The notes below the pieces were generated by a model, which saw only the letters and a list, made by a program, of their open reading frames with translations, had not been told where the DNA came from and made no database searches. A DNA stretch of 41,020 bases from Pleurocapsales cyanobacterium LEGE 10410 (lineage in GTDB: Bacteria > Cyanobacteriota > Cyanobacteriia > Cyanobacteriales > Xenococcaceae): NCBI GenBank assembly GCA_015207195.1, contig JADEXJ010000043.1, positions 1 to 41,020 of the forward strand, given 5' to 3'. Every line of letters begins with the position of its first letter. Position 1 is the first letter of the stretch. The position numbers and the translations under genes are program-made. Of this stretch, positions 8,668 to 16,562 are shown in pieces.

Positions 8668-9774
8668 ATGATCTACGTTTATAGTGAACTACAGTCAGGA
8701 TTTCGTTGGTTAAAAAAGTATCACGGTGCTAGTCCGAGTTTTGCCTGTATTTTGGGGTTTACGGCTACGGGATTAATTCCAGGTATTTCCGCAGCAGGAG
8801 CAACACCACAGGATCGAGAGTATACCGCGATCGCCGATGCGGAATTTTTGGCAAAAGGGGTGCAGGCTAACTACCACCATCCTCTGCCACTCCTCGAAGC
8901 AGGAGTTTCTCCTACCTTTATTACTCGCGCCGTAGTAGAGGCATTAAAGCTACCTACCTATATTTTTAATGCTGGTTTGCTTCATCAACCTACCGTGGAG
9001 ACTATCGATTTAGGAGGAGTTGCTGCTGCCTGTGTGTCTTCTGGTAAAGCAATGGGGATTGACAAGGTAAGACATCTATTTCAACAAGGCTTGAAATGGG
9101 GAGAGAAACTGGCTGATACGGCTGATTATTTAATTATTGGAGAATGCGTTGTCGGTGGGACAACTACCGCTCTAGCTTTGTTAACCGCACTGGGAATCGA
9201 GGCAACAGGATTGGTTAATAGTAGTCATCCTACCTGTAATCATAGTCAAAAATGGTCGGTGGTTCAGACTGGCTTGTCAAATGCTGGCTTATTAGCTCAG
9301 TGCGATCCACTTATCGCAGTAGCAGCAATAGGCGATCCGATGCAGATTGTCGCAGCAGGAATGGCGATCGCTGCTAGTCGTCGTACTGGGGTAATGTTAG
9401 CGGGGGGAACTCAAATGTTGGCAGTATATGCTTTGATTGAGGCGATCGCTAATTACCATAGCGTCTCGGCTCAGCTGTCTCAAATTGTAGTGGGTACAAC
9501 TCGTTGGGTAGCAGAGGATCCCACAGGTAATACAGTAGGTTTAGCCCAAGTTATTGGCAGAGTCTCTTTATTAGCTACTGGCTTAAGCTTTGCCACTTCT
9601 CGATATCCTAGCTTACGTGCTTATACCTCTGGATATGTCAAAGAGGGTGTTGCTGCTGGAGGTTGCGCGATCGCAACTCACCTCAAACTAAATTGGACTT
9701 CTACTCAATTACTTAATACTATTGAGGCTTTGTTTGCTCATTATCGCTACCTAAGACGGAATTCTATAGGTTAA
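8668..9774 (+). CDS. cobT: Nicotinate-nucleotide-dependent phosphoribosyltransferase CobT (TIGR00303 type)
   Basis: The protein (368 residues from the ATG at 8668; a TTG lies one codon earlier) matches the cyanobacterial/archaeal branch of the CobT family. It is rich in Gly/Ala loops, with GECVVGGTTTALALLTALG (about 161-179) and MLAGGTQMLAVYAL (about 249-262). CobT transfers ribose phosphate from nicotinate mononucleotide to the lower-ligand base when the nucleotide loop of cobalamin (or pseudocobalamin) is made. The 3' end overlaps the convergent gene at 9751-10149 by 24 bp. With cobK nearby, the organism appears to make its own corrinoid. Confidence 0.88.
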   Translation: MIYVYSELQSGFRWLKKYHGASPSFACILGFTATGLIPGISAAGATPQDREYTAIADAEFLAKGVQANYHHPLPLLEAGVSPTFITRAVVEALKLPTYIFNAGLLHQPTVETIDLGGVAAACVSSGKAMGIDKVRHLFQQGLKWGEKLADTADYLIIGECVVGGTTTALALLTALGIEATGLVNSSHPTCNHSQKWSVVQTGLSNAGLLAQCDPLIAVAAIGDPMQIVAAGMAIAASRRTGVMLAGGTQMLAVYALIEAIANYHSVSAQLSQIVVGTTRWVAEDPTGNTVGLAQVIGRVSLLATGLSFATSRYPSLRAYTSGYVKEGVAAGGCAIATHLKLNWTSTQLLNTIEALFAHYRYLRRNSIG

Positions 9775-10149
9775 TATTTGCTCCTCCAAAGCTGCGATCC
9801 GATTATATGCTGCGGTAAGCTGAGCTGTTAAACGGCGAATTTGCGTATCAGGGGCAAGGCTGTCACTATTGGAATTAGCACTACTACTGCTGCTATTGTC
9901 GTCTACCAAAATATCTTTATGAAACAGTTGATATTCGGACTCTCGGTTGGTACCTCTAAGTTGGGTAGAATCTGTGGCAGAAGATTGTCCGATACGCTTT
10001 GGTTGCTGACTGTTCAATTCTTCAATCTGACTGCTAATTTGCTCGACAAGCATATATAACTGATCTGTTTTGTCTCGCAACTCGCTGATCTGTGCTTGCA
10101 ATGTATTCATAGATTTTTTAGTATCATTAATTCTTTGACATATTTTCAT
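9751..10149 (-). CDS. Hypothetical coiled-coil protein, 132 aa
   Basis: The protein has two heptad-rich segments: residues about 14-48 (MNTLQAQISELRDKTDQL...) and about 104-128 (IRRLTAQLTAAYNRIAALEE), joined by a polar linker with a run of serines (DDNSSSSSANSNSDS). It is soluble, with no membrane segment. An alternative start is the Met at codon 14 (ATG at 10108-10110). No function is recognised; it may act as a small structural or septation-type coiled coil, but nothing in the context supports this. Its stop codon lies inside the 3' end of cobT, so the two genes are convergent and overlapping. No clear Shine-Dalgarno sequence precedes either start. Confidence 0.6.
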   Translation of the reverse strand: MKICQRINDTKKSMNTLQAQISELRDKTDQLYMLVEQISSQIEELNSQQPKRIGQSSATDSTQLRGTNRESEYQLFHKDILVDDNSSSSSANSNSDSLAPDTQIRRLTAQLTAAYNRIAALEEQILTYRIPS

Positions 10150-10384
10150 GCTAAAAGAATTAACCTAAAAAATTACAACTATTCCTGATTCATTTAACAA
10201 TTGCTCTAAGTATGTTAATAAACACTTGACATTGCTCGGTATATTCAATCTTTAAGCAAAATTATACCTAAATTGATTGACTAAATATATCTGGCGATAT
10301 CTGATTAAATCATGGTTTTTATATAGGTAATTATACCTTTTGATCGAAATAGTTATATTTAAGAGAATTTAATTTTAGACAGTA

Positions 10385-11569
10385 ATGAATTATCAGTTAT
10401 CTCGTCGTTCTTTTATGTACGTCACCACTGCTATGGCTATGACCCAGATCTTGTCAGGCTGTAGCAACCCTGGAACAATTTTGCAGATCTTGTTCCTAGA
10501 AAATTCTATTCCCCCGCAGCTAATTGGAGATTTTCGCAAGTCAGTTGACACAGCCAAAAAAATTGACTTTCAACCTCAAACTCAACTGGCTCAAATATTT
10601 GCGCTGCTTTCTAATTTACAGTCAGATAATCAGACAAATCAAAATACCAAGGGGCTATTAGAAAAAGTTTTTGATAGATCTACAACTTATCCTGGTTTAA
10701 CTACTTTAGGAGACTTTTGGTTAGCTTCGGCAATCAAGCAAAATCTGATTCAACCTTTGTCAGTCAAAGATTTAGCTAACTGGAAAAAAATACCTACGTC
10801 TTGGCAAAAATTGGTACGGCGCAATAGCCAAGGAAATCTCACTACTGATGGCAAAATATATGGCGCACCCTATCGCTGGGGAAGTACGGTAATTGCCTAT
10901 CGAAGCGATCGATTGGATAAATTGGGTTTGACGATCAGAGATTGGCAAGATCTTTGGCAGCCAGAATTACGCGATCGCCTTTCTTTGTTAGATTCTCCTA
11001 GAGAAGTTATTGGCTTGACCTTAAAAAAACTCGGACATTCTTATAACGCTGATAATTTAGGAGCGATCCCCAACTTAGAGTCGGAATTATTAGCCCTACA
11101 TAGACAGGCAAGATTATATAGTTCAGATCGTTACTTAGAACCCCTTGTCTTAGGCGATACCTGGGCTGCTGTAGCTTGGTCTACAGATGTGATCCCTTTA
11201 CGCCAACGCTACCCTGAGATTAAATTTATCATTCCTCAATCGGGAGCGTCTTTGTGGGCAGATCTTTGGGTCAAACCTCAACCGACTGCATTGTTAGATG
11301 AAGAGCGAGATAATGCTACTGCAATTGAAAAATGGATCGATTATTGCTGGAAACCGCAAGCAGCTAAACAAATATCTTTGTTTACCACGGGAATTTCCCC
11401 AATTTTGTCAACATTAGAGTCAGAAGACCTTCCTCAAGATCTTCAAGATAATATTTTTCTTAATTCAAAAGTCCTAAATTCCCCTCGAAGTGAATTTTTA
11501 TTCCCTCTTGCGCCAGAAATAGAGCAACAATATCAAGAATTATGGCTCAAGATTAGGCAGTCTGGGTAA
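10385..11569 (+). CDS. Extracellular solute-binding lipoprotein, PotD/family 1-like
   Basis: The 394-residue protein starts with a twin-arginine-like signal (LSRRSFMYVTTAMAMT) ending in a lipobox, LSGC (about residues 23-26), so it should be a lipid-anchored periplasmic protein. The body resembles the spermidine/putrescine- or iron-binding class of family 1 solute-binding proteins: a TLGDFWLASAI segment, DGKIYGAPYRWGSTVIAYRSD (hinge region), and a C-terminal WIDYCWKPQAAKQISLFTTGISP block. No permease or ATPase gene is adjacent, so partners must lie elsewhere or the protein acts alone. The ligand cannot be told from sequence. Confidence 0.82.
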   Translation: MNYQLSRRSFMYVTTAMAMTQILSGCSNPGTILQILFLENSIPPQLIGDFRKSVDTAKKIDFQPQTQLAQIFALLSNLQSDNQTNQNTKGLLEKVFDRSTTYPGLTTLGDFWLASAIKQNLIQPLSVKDLANWKKIPTSWQKLVRRNSQGNLTTDGKIYGAPYRWGSTVIAYRSDRLDKLGLTIRDWQDLWQPELRDRLSLLDSPREVIGLTLKKLGHSYNADNLGAIPNLESELLALHRQARLYSSDRYLEPLVLGDTWAAVAWSTDVIPLRQRYPEIKFIIPQSGASLWADLWVKPQPTALLDEERDNATAIEKWIDYCWKPQAAKQISLFTTGISPILSTLESEDLPQDLQDNIFLNSKVLNSPRSEFLFPLAPEIEQQYQELWLKIRQSG

Positions 11570-11707
11570 GGAAGATCGTTAAAAACAGGACACCGATAGA
11601 CTAAACCAGTTCCGTGTTTGCAGGATAATATTCAAAGAACTCAGCTAGTCTTCAAGGGCAGATTATCCCAACCAAGGTTATGTTGTAACCATTTGGCATG
11701 GAGATCG

Positions 11708-13168
11708 ATGGTGATTAAGAATGTTGCTTGGCAGGAAGTCAAGGACAAATTTAAACAAGTTTGGGGCTATGAAGATTTTAGACCACCTCAAGGAGAAATA
11801 ATTCAAGCTCTCCTATCGGGAAAAGATAGTCTGGTTATTTTACCTACAGGTAGAGGTAAATCGATTTGCTTCCAACTACCTGCACTCCTGCAAACAGGAT
11901 TGACGATTGTAGTTTCTCCTTTGGTGGCGCTGATGGAAAATCAGGTAAATCAGTTAAAACAGTTGGGATTATCTGGAGCATTGTTACACAGTGAGCTACC
12001 TAGAAGCGAGAGAAAAAAAACTTTAGAAGCGATCGCCCAACAAAAATCAAGCTTACTGTATCTATCTCCCGAAACTCTACTCTCTCTTCCCGTATGGCAA
12101 ATCCTGGCTCAACCAGAGATGGAGATTGCTGGCATAGTTTTAGATGAGGTTCACTGTCTGACACAGTGGGGAACTAGCTTTCGCCCCGCCTATCGTCGTT
12201 TGGGAGCAGTACGTCGTAGTTTGTTGCAGCATAAACCCCCTGGTACAAAAATTGCGATCGCTGCCTTTACCGCTACCGCCGATCCTCAAGGGCAACAAGA
12301 GATAGCTCGTGTTTTAGAGCTAAAGCAACCTGAAACCTTTTTGATTGCCCCCTATCGTGACAACCTGAGTTTAAATATTAAAACGGTTTGGACACCAAGA
12401 GGTAGAAAACAGGAAACCTTAAAGTTTATTCAAGCCAAGGCAAAGCAATCTGGTTTGGTATATGTTCGCTCTCGTCAAGACAGCCAAACCCTATCCGCAT
12501 GGTTTCAATCTTTAGGTTATGCTGCTGCTGCCTATCATGCAGGCTTAGCCACCACTGAGAGAAGAAAGATCGAACGAGATTGGATCGCAGGAAAAACCCA
12601 GTTTGCGATCTGTACCTCCGCTTTTGGTATGGGGATAGACAAGCCCGATGTGCGTTGGATAATTCACTATCACGCCCCAGAATTGCTCGCCGAATATATC
12701 CAAGAAGTAGGCAGAGGTGGCAGAGATGGCAAGAAGGCGATCGCTTTGACCCTAATTAGCGAACCGACTGGCTGGTTAAACCCCGAAGACAAACAACGCA
12801 GTCAGTTTTTTAACCGCAAGCTAGAACAGCAGTATCGTCAAGCACGACAGTTAGTTAAGCAGTTGCCGAATAAGGGAGAAATTGCAACTATTAAGCAACA
12901 GTATCCCGACGGGGAAATAACTTTAGGCATTTTACACAGTTTGGGCTTGGTAACCTGGCAAAATCCGTTCCATTATCGTCTCCGTTCTGCTAAACCTGCT
13001 TTAGATCGTTTGGCTAAAAGTCAACAACGCCACCAACAGCAGATGCAGCAATATCTCAAAACCAAACAATGTCGTTGGCAATATTTGTTACAGGCTTTTG
13101 GTTTTAGTCGAGAAGCACGAGGGTTTAAATGCGGAACTTGCGATAATTGTCGCAACCAAAATATCTGA
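11708..13168 (+). CDS. recQ: RecQ-family ATP-dependent DNA helicase (short form)
   Basis: From the ATG at 11708 (GGAG four bases upstream) the protein has 486 residues. An upstream TTG at 11618 would add 30 residues with no family similarity. Motifs are: motif 0 FRPPQGEII (24-32), Walker A PTGRGKS (46-52), DEVH (146-149), TATADP, and the helicase C block YHAGL... with ATSAFGMGIDKPDV-like and QEVGRGGRDG. A zinc module sits at the very C terminus (C455, C475, C478, C481). A winged-helix-like stretch (GEITLGILHSLGLVTW) precedes, rather than follows, the zinc cysteines, and there is no HRDC domain. It should unwind recombination intermediates and stalled forks, and may bind the SSB tip. Confidence 0.9.
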   Translation: MVIKNVAWQEVKDKFKQVWGYEDFRPPQGEIIQALLSGKDSLVILPTGRGKSICFQLPALLQTGLTIVVSPLVALMENQVNQLKQLGLSGALLHSELPRSERKKTLEAIAQQKSSLLYLSPETLLSLPVWQILAQPEMEIAGIVLDEVHCLTQWGTSFRPAYRRLGAVRRSLLQHKPPGTKIAIAAFTATADPQGQQEIARVLELKQPETFLIAPYRDNLSLNIKTVWTPRGRKQETLKFIQAKAKQSGLVYVRSRQDSQTLSAWFQSLGYAAAAYHAGLATTERRKIERDWIAGKTQFAICTSAFGMGIDKPDVRWIIHYHAPELLAEYIQEVGRGGRDGKKAIALTLISEPTGWLNPEDKQRSQFFNRKLEQQYRQARQLVKQLPNKGEIATIKQQYPDGEITLGILHSLGLVTWQNPFHYRLRSAKPALDRLAKSQQRHQQQMQQYLKTKQCRWQYLLQAFGFSREARGFKCGTCDNCRNQNI

Positions 13169-13646
13169 ATTAATCTAAGTCATGGTCATTTCAACAACTC
13201 GATTGGGTATGCCGAGGAAACCTTATCCCACAGGGATTCCCTTTGGTCTGCGAAGCTAATCCTTTAGGGCGACACCCCTCTCGTTCAATTAATTTCCTCA
13301 TGATTAACTAGCTTTCTGTTAGTGGTTAGTAGTATTAAAGCCAACTAAATCTCGATGACTATAACTTATGATTTCTTTTTGAAATGACTATAGCTATAGA
13401 TCGTAAAATTTTTGAAGATGTAACTTCTACTGCTAAAGATTGATTATCAGAGAAATTCTTATACTAAATCCTGTTCGTACAGGTTACTTTTAATCGCCCC
13501 CTAAATCCCCCAAACTTGGGGGACTTGAAGAATTCGATAATAACTTTTACCAAGCGGATTTAGTATTAGATCTATCTAATCTCAATCCAAAACGCCGTCA
13601 TGCGATTAATCTACCCACGAAAGACTAAAGAACAAATCTTTTGGAA
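13169..13646. other. Intergenic region with palindromic repeats
   Basis: This 478-bp stretch holds no convincing gene. It contains a repeat-family segment at 13249-13268 (TGCGAAGCTAATCC and TTTAGG), nearly identical to 15047-15066. It also has a hairpin at 13470-13483 (CCTGT, loop TCGT, ACAGG) and a strong hairpin at 13507-13522 (CCCCCAA/TTGGGGG, two-base loop) within a C-rich element (CGCCCCCTAAATCCCCC) of a kind widespread in cyanobacterial spacers. A frame without start (ending KRRHAINLPTKD at about 13629) is open for some 40 codons but I could not identify it. Confidence 0.5.
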
Positions 13647-13961
13647 ATGAATCAATATTACCGAGTATGCTCGCCATCTCAGACAGATGAAGATATTGAA
13701 AAACAGCTTAAAAGCAAAGAAGTTTGGGGTAAGCCTCCTAGAAATTATAATCAGAGTGATATACCAAAAGTCAAAGCCTATAGCAAAAGACCTCAAGGAA
13801 GAAATATAAGAGGAATAAAATTTTGGACTGATATTCCTCCAGATCCAGGGGGTATACCAGGACAACCAACTTGGTCAGGAGGACGAGAAGGCGTTAGGAT
13901 AGAAGATGGTTATGCCAAAATGAAAGTGATAAAAATTAGTTTGTTTACCATTAATGACTAA
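13647..13961 (+). CDS. Small protein of unknown function, possible toxin-domain-like
   Basis: The 104-residue protein starts at the ATG at 13647 (a TTG lies two codons before). It begins MNQYYRVCSPSQTDEDIEKQ and its C-terminal half has a distinctive Gly/Pro-rich block: RGIKFWTDIPPDPGGIPGQP, then TWSGGREGVRIEDGYAKMKV (about residues 54-93). It has no signal peptide or membrane segment. The build (YRV start, charged middle, one glycine-rich core) recalls stand-alone C-terminal domains of polymorphic toxins, perhaps ADP-ribosyltransferase-like; this is an impression, not an identification. It overlaps the next gene by 8 bp, which implies translational coupling. Base use is A-rich compared with neighbours. 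Confidence 0.6.
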   Translation: MNQYYRVCSPSQTDEDIEKQLKSKEVWGKPPRNYNQSDIPKVKAYSKRPQGRNIRGIKFWTDIPPDPGGIPGQPTWSGGREGVRIEDGYAKMKVIKISLFTIND

Positions 13962-14355
13962 TGATTCTGCTAAAAATCTGTCTCGATTTGAAGAGCTTGT
14001 TACTGAAATAAATCCAGTAGCAGTAATTAGACAGGAGTATACTGAAATCGGTCACTTCGACTCTCTCCACTTTCAGAAGAGTTATGACGATCTAGACTAT
14101 TTAGTATTTGCTACTTTATCTTTATCTTCAGGAGATCGAGTCTCGCTAGTGCGCCACGAGCATTCTCCTAATCCTGGTACGGAGATTTGCATTTCTTCCG
14201 ACCAGCAACATATTTTGGCTGTACTACTAGAAGTACTCGATCTCTTAGGGCTTACTGTTGCCGATTTAAGCTGGGTTCATCAAGATTATAGGGACAAATT
14301 ATATGCATCTCAGAACTTATCAGTGCTTCCTAAACAAGTCAATTATCCGCTCTGA
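13954..14355 (+). CDS. Small protein of unknown function, partner of preceding gene
   Basis: The 133-residue acidic protein starts at an ATG that overlaps the end of the previous gene by 8 bp. It has a hydrophobic/acidic alternation (DDLDYLVFATLSLSS, GDRVSLVRHEHSPNPGTEICI, HILAVLLEVLDLLGLTVADLSW) suggesting a compact alpha/beta fold. There is no signal peptide, no membrane span and no motif I recognise. The overlap and size suit either an immunity/antitoxin partner or a second subunit; equally it could be an unrelated conserved cyanobacterial protein. It ends 75 bp before the convergent leuD stop. Confidence 0.6.
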   Translation: MTNDSAKNLSRFEELVTEINPVAVIRQEYTEIGHFDSLHFQKSYDDLDYLVFATLSLSSGDRVSLVRHEHSPNPGTEICISSDQQHILAVLLEVLDLLGLTVADLSWVHQDYRDKLYASQNLSVLPKQVNYPL

Positions 14356-14430
14356 AAAGAATCGCGCTTGGAAAAAGAGATTATCATAATATTGCATTTA
14401 CTGATGCTTAAACAATCTACGTCTGTTTAG

Positions 14431-15027
14431 TTAAGCACTCTGCCAGTTTACGTAAGGCAATCTACTTGCAGTAGCTTTCACTTTCTCCGCATTGTTAATC
14501 AACTGTCCGCAGTTGTCCCAAGTTCCTTTGAGAAACATCTGTCTCGAACCTTCATTCATTTGAACTGATATTGATAGGCTGTCACTTTTTACTTCCATAG
14601 CTTCCAAATCCACCACTAGATTGGCTTGGGGATTTTCTTGGATTAACTTTTGTAGCTGCTGAATTTCTTCTGAGGAAGCGACAACGCAAGGAACACCTAT
14701 TGCCACACAGTTACCAAAAAATATCTCGGCATAGCTTTGACCGACAATCGCCTCGATTCCCCATTTGGCTAAGGCTTGGGGGGCGTGTTCGCGAGACGAA
14801 CCACAGCCAAAGTTATTATTTACGACTAGAACTTTAGCACCCTGATATTGAGGCAGATCGAAAGGGTGTTGTCCGTTGGCTTGAGCGCGATCGTCTTCAA
14901 AAGCGTGTTCTCCCAAACCGTCAAAAGTAACGCAACGGAGAAAACGGGCGGGAATAATCCGATCTGTATCGATGTCGTTGCCTTCAATGGCGATCGCTTG
15001 ACCCGATATTACTTTAACTTGACTCAT
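14431..15027 (-). CDS. leuD: 3-isopropylmalate dehydratase small subunit
   Basis: The 198-residue protein has the aconitase swivel-domain signature: NDIDTDRIIPARFL (17-30), the GSSREHAPQAL loop (about 76-86) that contributes substrate-binding residues, and FFGNCVAIGVPCV. LeuD pairs with LeuC, which holds the Fe-S cluster, to isomerise 2- to 3-isopropylmalate in leucine synthesis. The length is normal for the small subunit. leuC is not in the window, which is usual in cyanobacteria. A copy of the TGCGAAGCT...TTTAGG repeat (15047-15066) lies just upstream of its start, between it and the next minus-strand gene. Confidence 0.95.
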   Translation of the reverse strand: MSQVKVISGQAIAIEGNDIDTDRIIPARFLRCVTFDGLGEHAFEDDRAQANGQHPFDLPQYQGAKVLVVNNNFGCGSSREHAPQALAKWGIEAIVGQSYAEIFFGNCVAIGVPCVVASSEEIQQLQKLIQENPQANLVVDLEAMEVKSDSLSISVQMNEGSRQMFLKGTWDNCGQLINNAEKVKATASRLPYVNWQSA

Positions 15028-15046
15028 ATTTTAATTACTAATTGTT

Positions 15047-15066
15047 TGCGAAGCTTATCCTTTAGG
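15047..15066. repeat. Interspersed repeat element, copy near leuD
   Basis: TGCGAAGCTTATCC followed by TTTAGG matches 13249-13268 at 19 of 20 bases. Related ends (TATCCTTTAGGG and similar) occur at 21180-21195 and 23264-23276. This is a dispersed intergenic family, not a gene. Confidence 0.55.
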
Positions 15067-15077
15067 ACTGATTCTGG

Positions 15078-16382
15078 TTACGAGTCTGATTCTAATCTTT
15101 TTTGCCACTCGCTATCGAGGCGATCGACATTTTTAAGATTTTGATCTAACAGATCGTCTTCGGTAGTATAGGCAATATCGCGATCGCCGATAACTTTTTG
15201 TCGCCCAAACTGTTTGGCGTAGGCTATTTTCTGACTCAAGGATAGATCGGGTTGTCGAAGGGCGATCGCTCTTTGTTCGCGGGCTTGATTGCGTTGGACT
15301 ATTTTGGGATTGCGTCCCTGAATCCAGAAATAACGCACTAAAGGAATGAGCAAATACAAGATGCCGTAGCCCAGTAGCAGCCAGAAAATTGAGGCAGCAA
15401 ACGCTACTACCCCGCCCAATTGCGCTGCGATCGTCCCATCTCGCAACAGAGTACCCAGAACCAAAGCCAAAACTATATTAACCGCCCCCAAACCCGCAGC
15501 CAGAGTAATTTGACCGCTGCTAGCCTGGCTAAAACGCCATAAGTTTTCTTGTAAATAACCTTTGGGCGCGAGTGATTCTGACGATCTGCGGTTTGCCATC
15601 ACCTGGAGTTCGGGGAAATAATAAACAATTTCTCCCTGAGGCGAAACTTCAGGATAGCCATTGAAGCGACTAAGAACGGGTAGCATATAGTCTTCATACT
15701 GATCTGTTGCATCTACATAAGGTGCGATCTGTTCCCCGACTACTGCCCCCTTATGACTGCGAATTACCGCCCCGATAGCCTGCCAGCGATCTTCTTCTAA
15801 CTCCCCATTAGGATCGCCATCGCCAAACAAAAAAGAAAAGACAGATTCCAAAAAATTCATCTGATAGCTGCCCTTTGCCTGACTTCGACGCTGACGGCGA
15901 CGACGGTTATAGCCAGGATCGAACCACCAAAAAATATCTCCTAGCCAAAAACGGGGTATAAAGTAAAATCCGCCTCCTCGATAGCCACGATTACCACCCC
16001 CTTCTCTGTCATCACTGCTCGAATTCATCGCAATGATAATAGCTGCGATCGCCACTACCATTAGTACAATTGAAGCAATCAAAACAATCCCAAAGGAGAT
16101 CCGAATTAGATAAAACAAGACTCGCCAGACTTTTTCCCAGGTTTTTTGCCAGCGCAGTTGCCAATATTTGTTGCGTAGGATAGAACGAAAGTTTTGTGGA
16201 AATAGATAAACCACGTCTCCTGACTCTGCAACCTGAAGATGTCCTCCAGCTTCACTAGCTAAAGCTAACAATCCCTGTTGAGCGAAATTTAGTTCTAGCC
16301 CTGCTTGTGCTGCCACATCGCCAACAGTAACACGATAATCTAGCTTTTCAACCGAATTGACAATTTTTGGATTGGGGGTCAT
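15078..16382 (-). CDS. Conserved membrane protein with duplicated N-terminal-type domain, 434 aa
   Basis: The protein begins with a winged-helix-like segment (YRVTVGDVAAQAGLELNFAQ, then LALASEAGGHLQVAESGDVV and YLFPQNFRS). A similar pattern returns at about residues 200-265 (GAVIRSHKGAVVGEQIAPYV ... GYPEVSPQGEIVYYFPEL), so the domain appears twice. Hydrophobic segments lie at about 85-117 and two more at about 290-350; between the first segment and the second domain is a Gly/Arg-rich loop (RRRRQRRSQ). The C terminus is charged and soluble. It looks like a conserved cyanobacterial protein with plastid relatives; I cannot assign a function. Plant homologues have been labelled iron-sulfur-related, which I cannot verify here. 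Confidence 0.7.
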   Translation of the reverse strand: MTPNPKIVNSVEKLDYRVTVGDVAAQAGLELNFAQQGLLALASEAGGHLQVAESGDVVYLFPQNFRSILRNKYWQLRWQKTWEKVWRVLFYLIRISFGIVLIASIVLMVVAIAAIIIAMNSSSDDREGGGNRGYRGGGFYFIPRFWLGDIFWWFDPGYNRRRRQRRSQAKGSYQMNFLESVFSFLFGDGDPNGELEEDRWQAIGAVIRSHKGAVVGEQIAPYVDATDQYEDYMLPVLSRFNGYPEVSPQGEIVYYFPELQVMANRRSSESLAPKGYLQENLWRFSQASSGQITLAAGLGAVNIVLALVLGTLLRDGTIAAQLGGVVAFAASIFWLLLGYGILYLLIPLVRYFWIQGRNPKIVQRNQAREQRAIALRQPDLSLSQKIAYAKQFGRQKVIGDRDIAYTTEDDLLDQNLKNVDRLDSEWQKRLESDS

Positions 16383-16452
16383 TATCGCTCGCCAAAATAG
16401 TAATACTCGCTTACTCCTTATTTTATCGTTTTGTCCGATCTGATGGATAGCT

Positions 16453-16466
16453 ACGCTACGAAGCGT
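16453..16466. repeat. Short palindromic element
   Basis: ACGCT, loop ACGA, AGCGT forms a perfect 5-bp hairpin in the spacer between two divergent genes. It resembles the dispersed GCTACGCTACGAAGCG-type palindromes of many cyanobacteria. Confidence 0.4.
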
Positions 16467-16562
16467 TACTGTCTTTGATTGATCGATCTAACTAAGCTTG
16501 TTCCACGACTTAGTACTAAAATTAACTTTGACTGGGTTTAAAAAATTAACAGAATTTTTATT

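Noticed and set aside
10225-10252. TTGACA and TATATT as a promoter for the solute-binding protein gene
   Set aside because: The two boxes are only 8 bp apart, too close for a normal sigma-70 promoter.
13575-13632. Frame ending LSNLNPKRRHAINLPTKD just before the small gene pair
   Set aside because: It is protein-like but has no start, is preceded by the C-rich palindromic repeat, and I could not match it to a transposase or other family.
13611-13865. Minus-strand 84-codon frame opposite the small gene at 13647
   Set aside because: It is Phe/Ile/Tyr-rich, as expected for the antisense of an A-rich coding frame, and has no family features.
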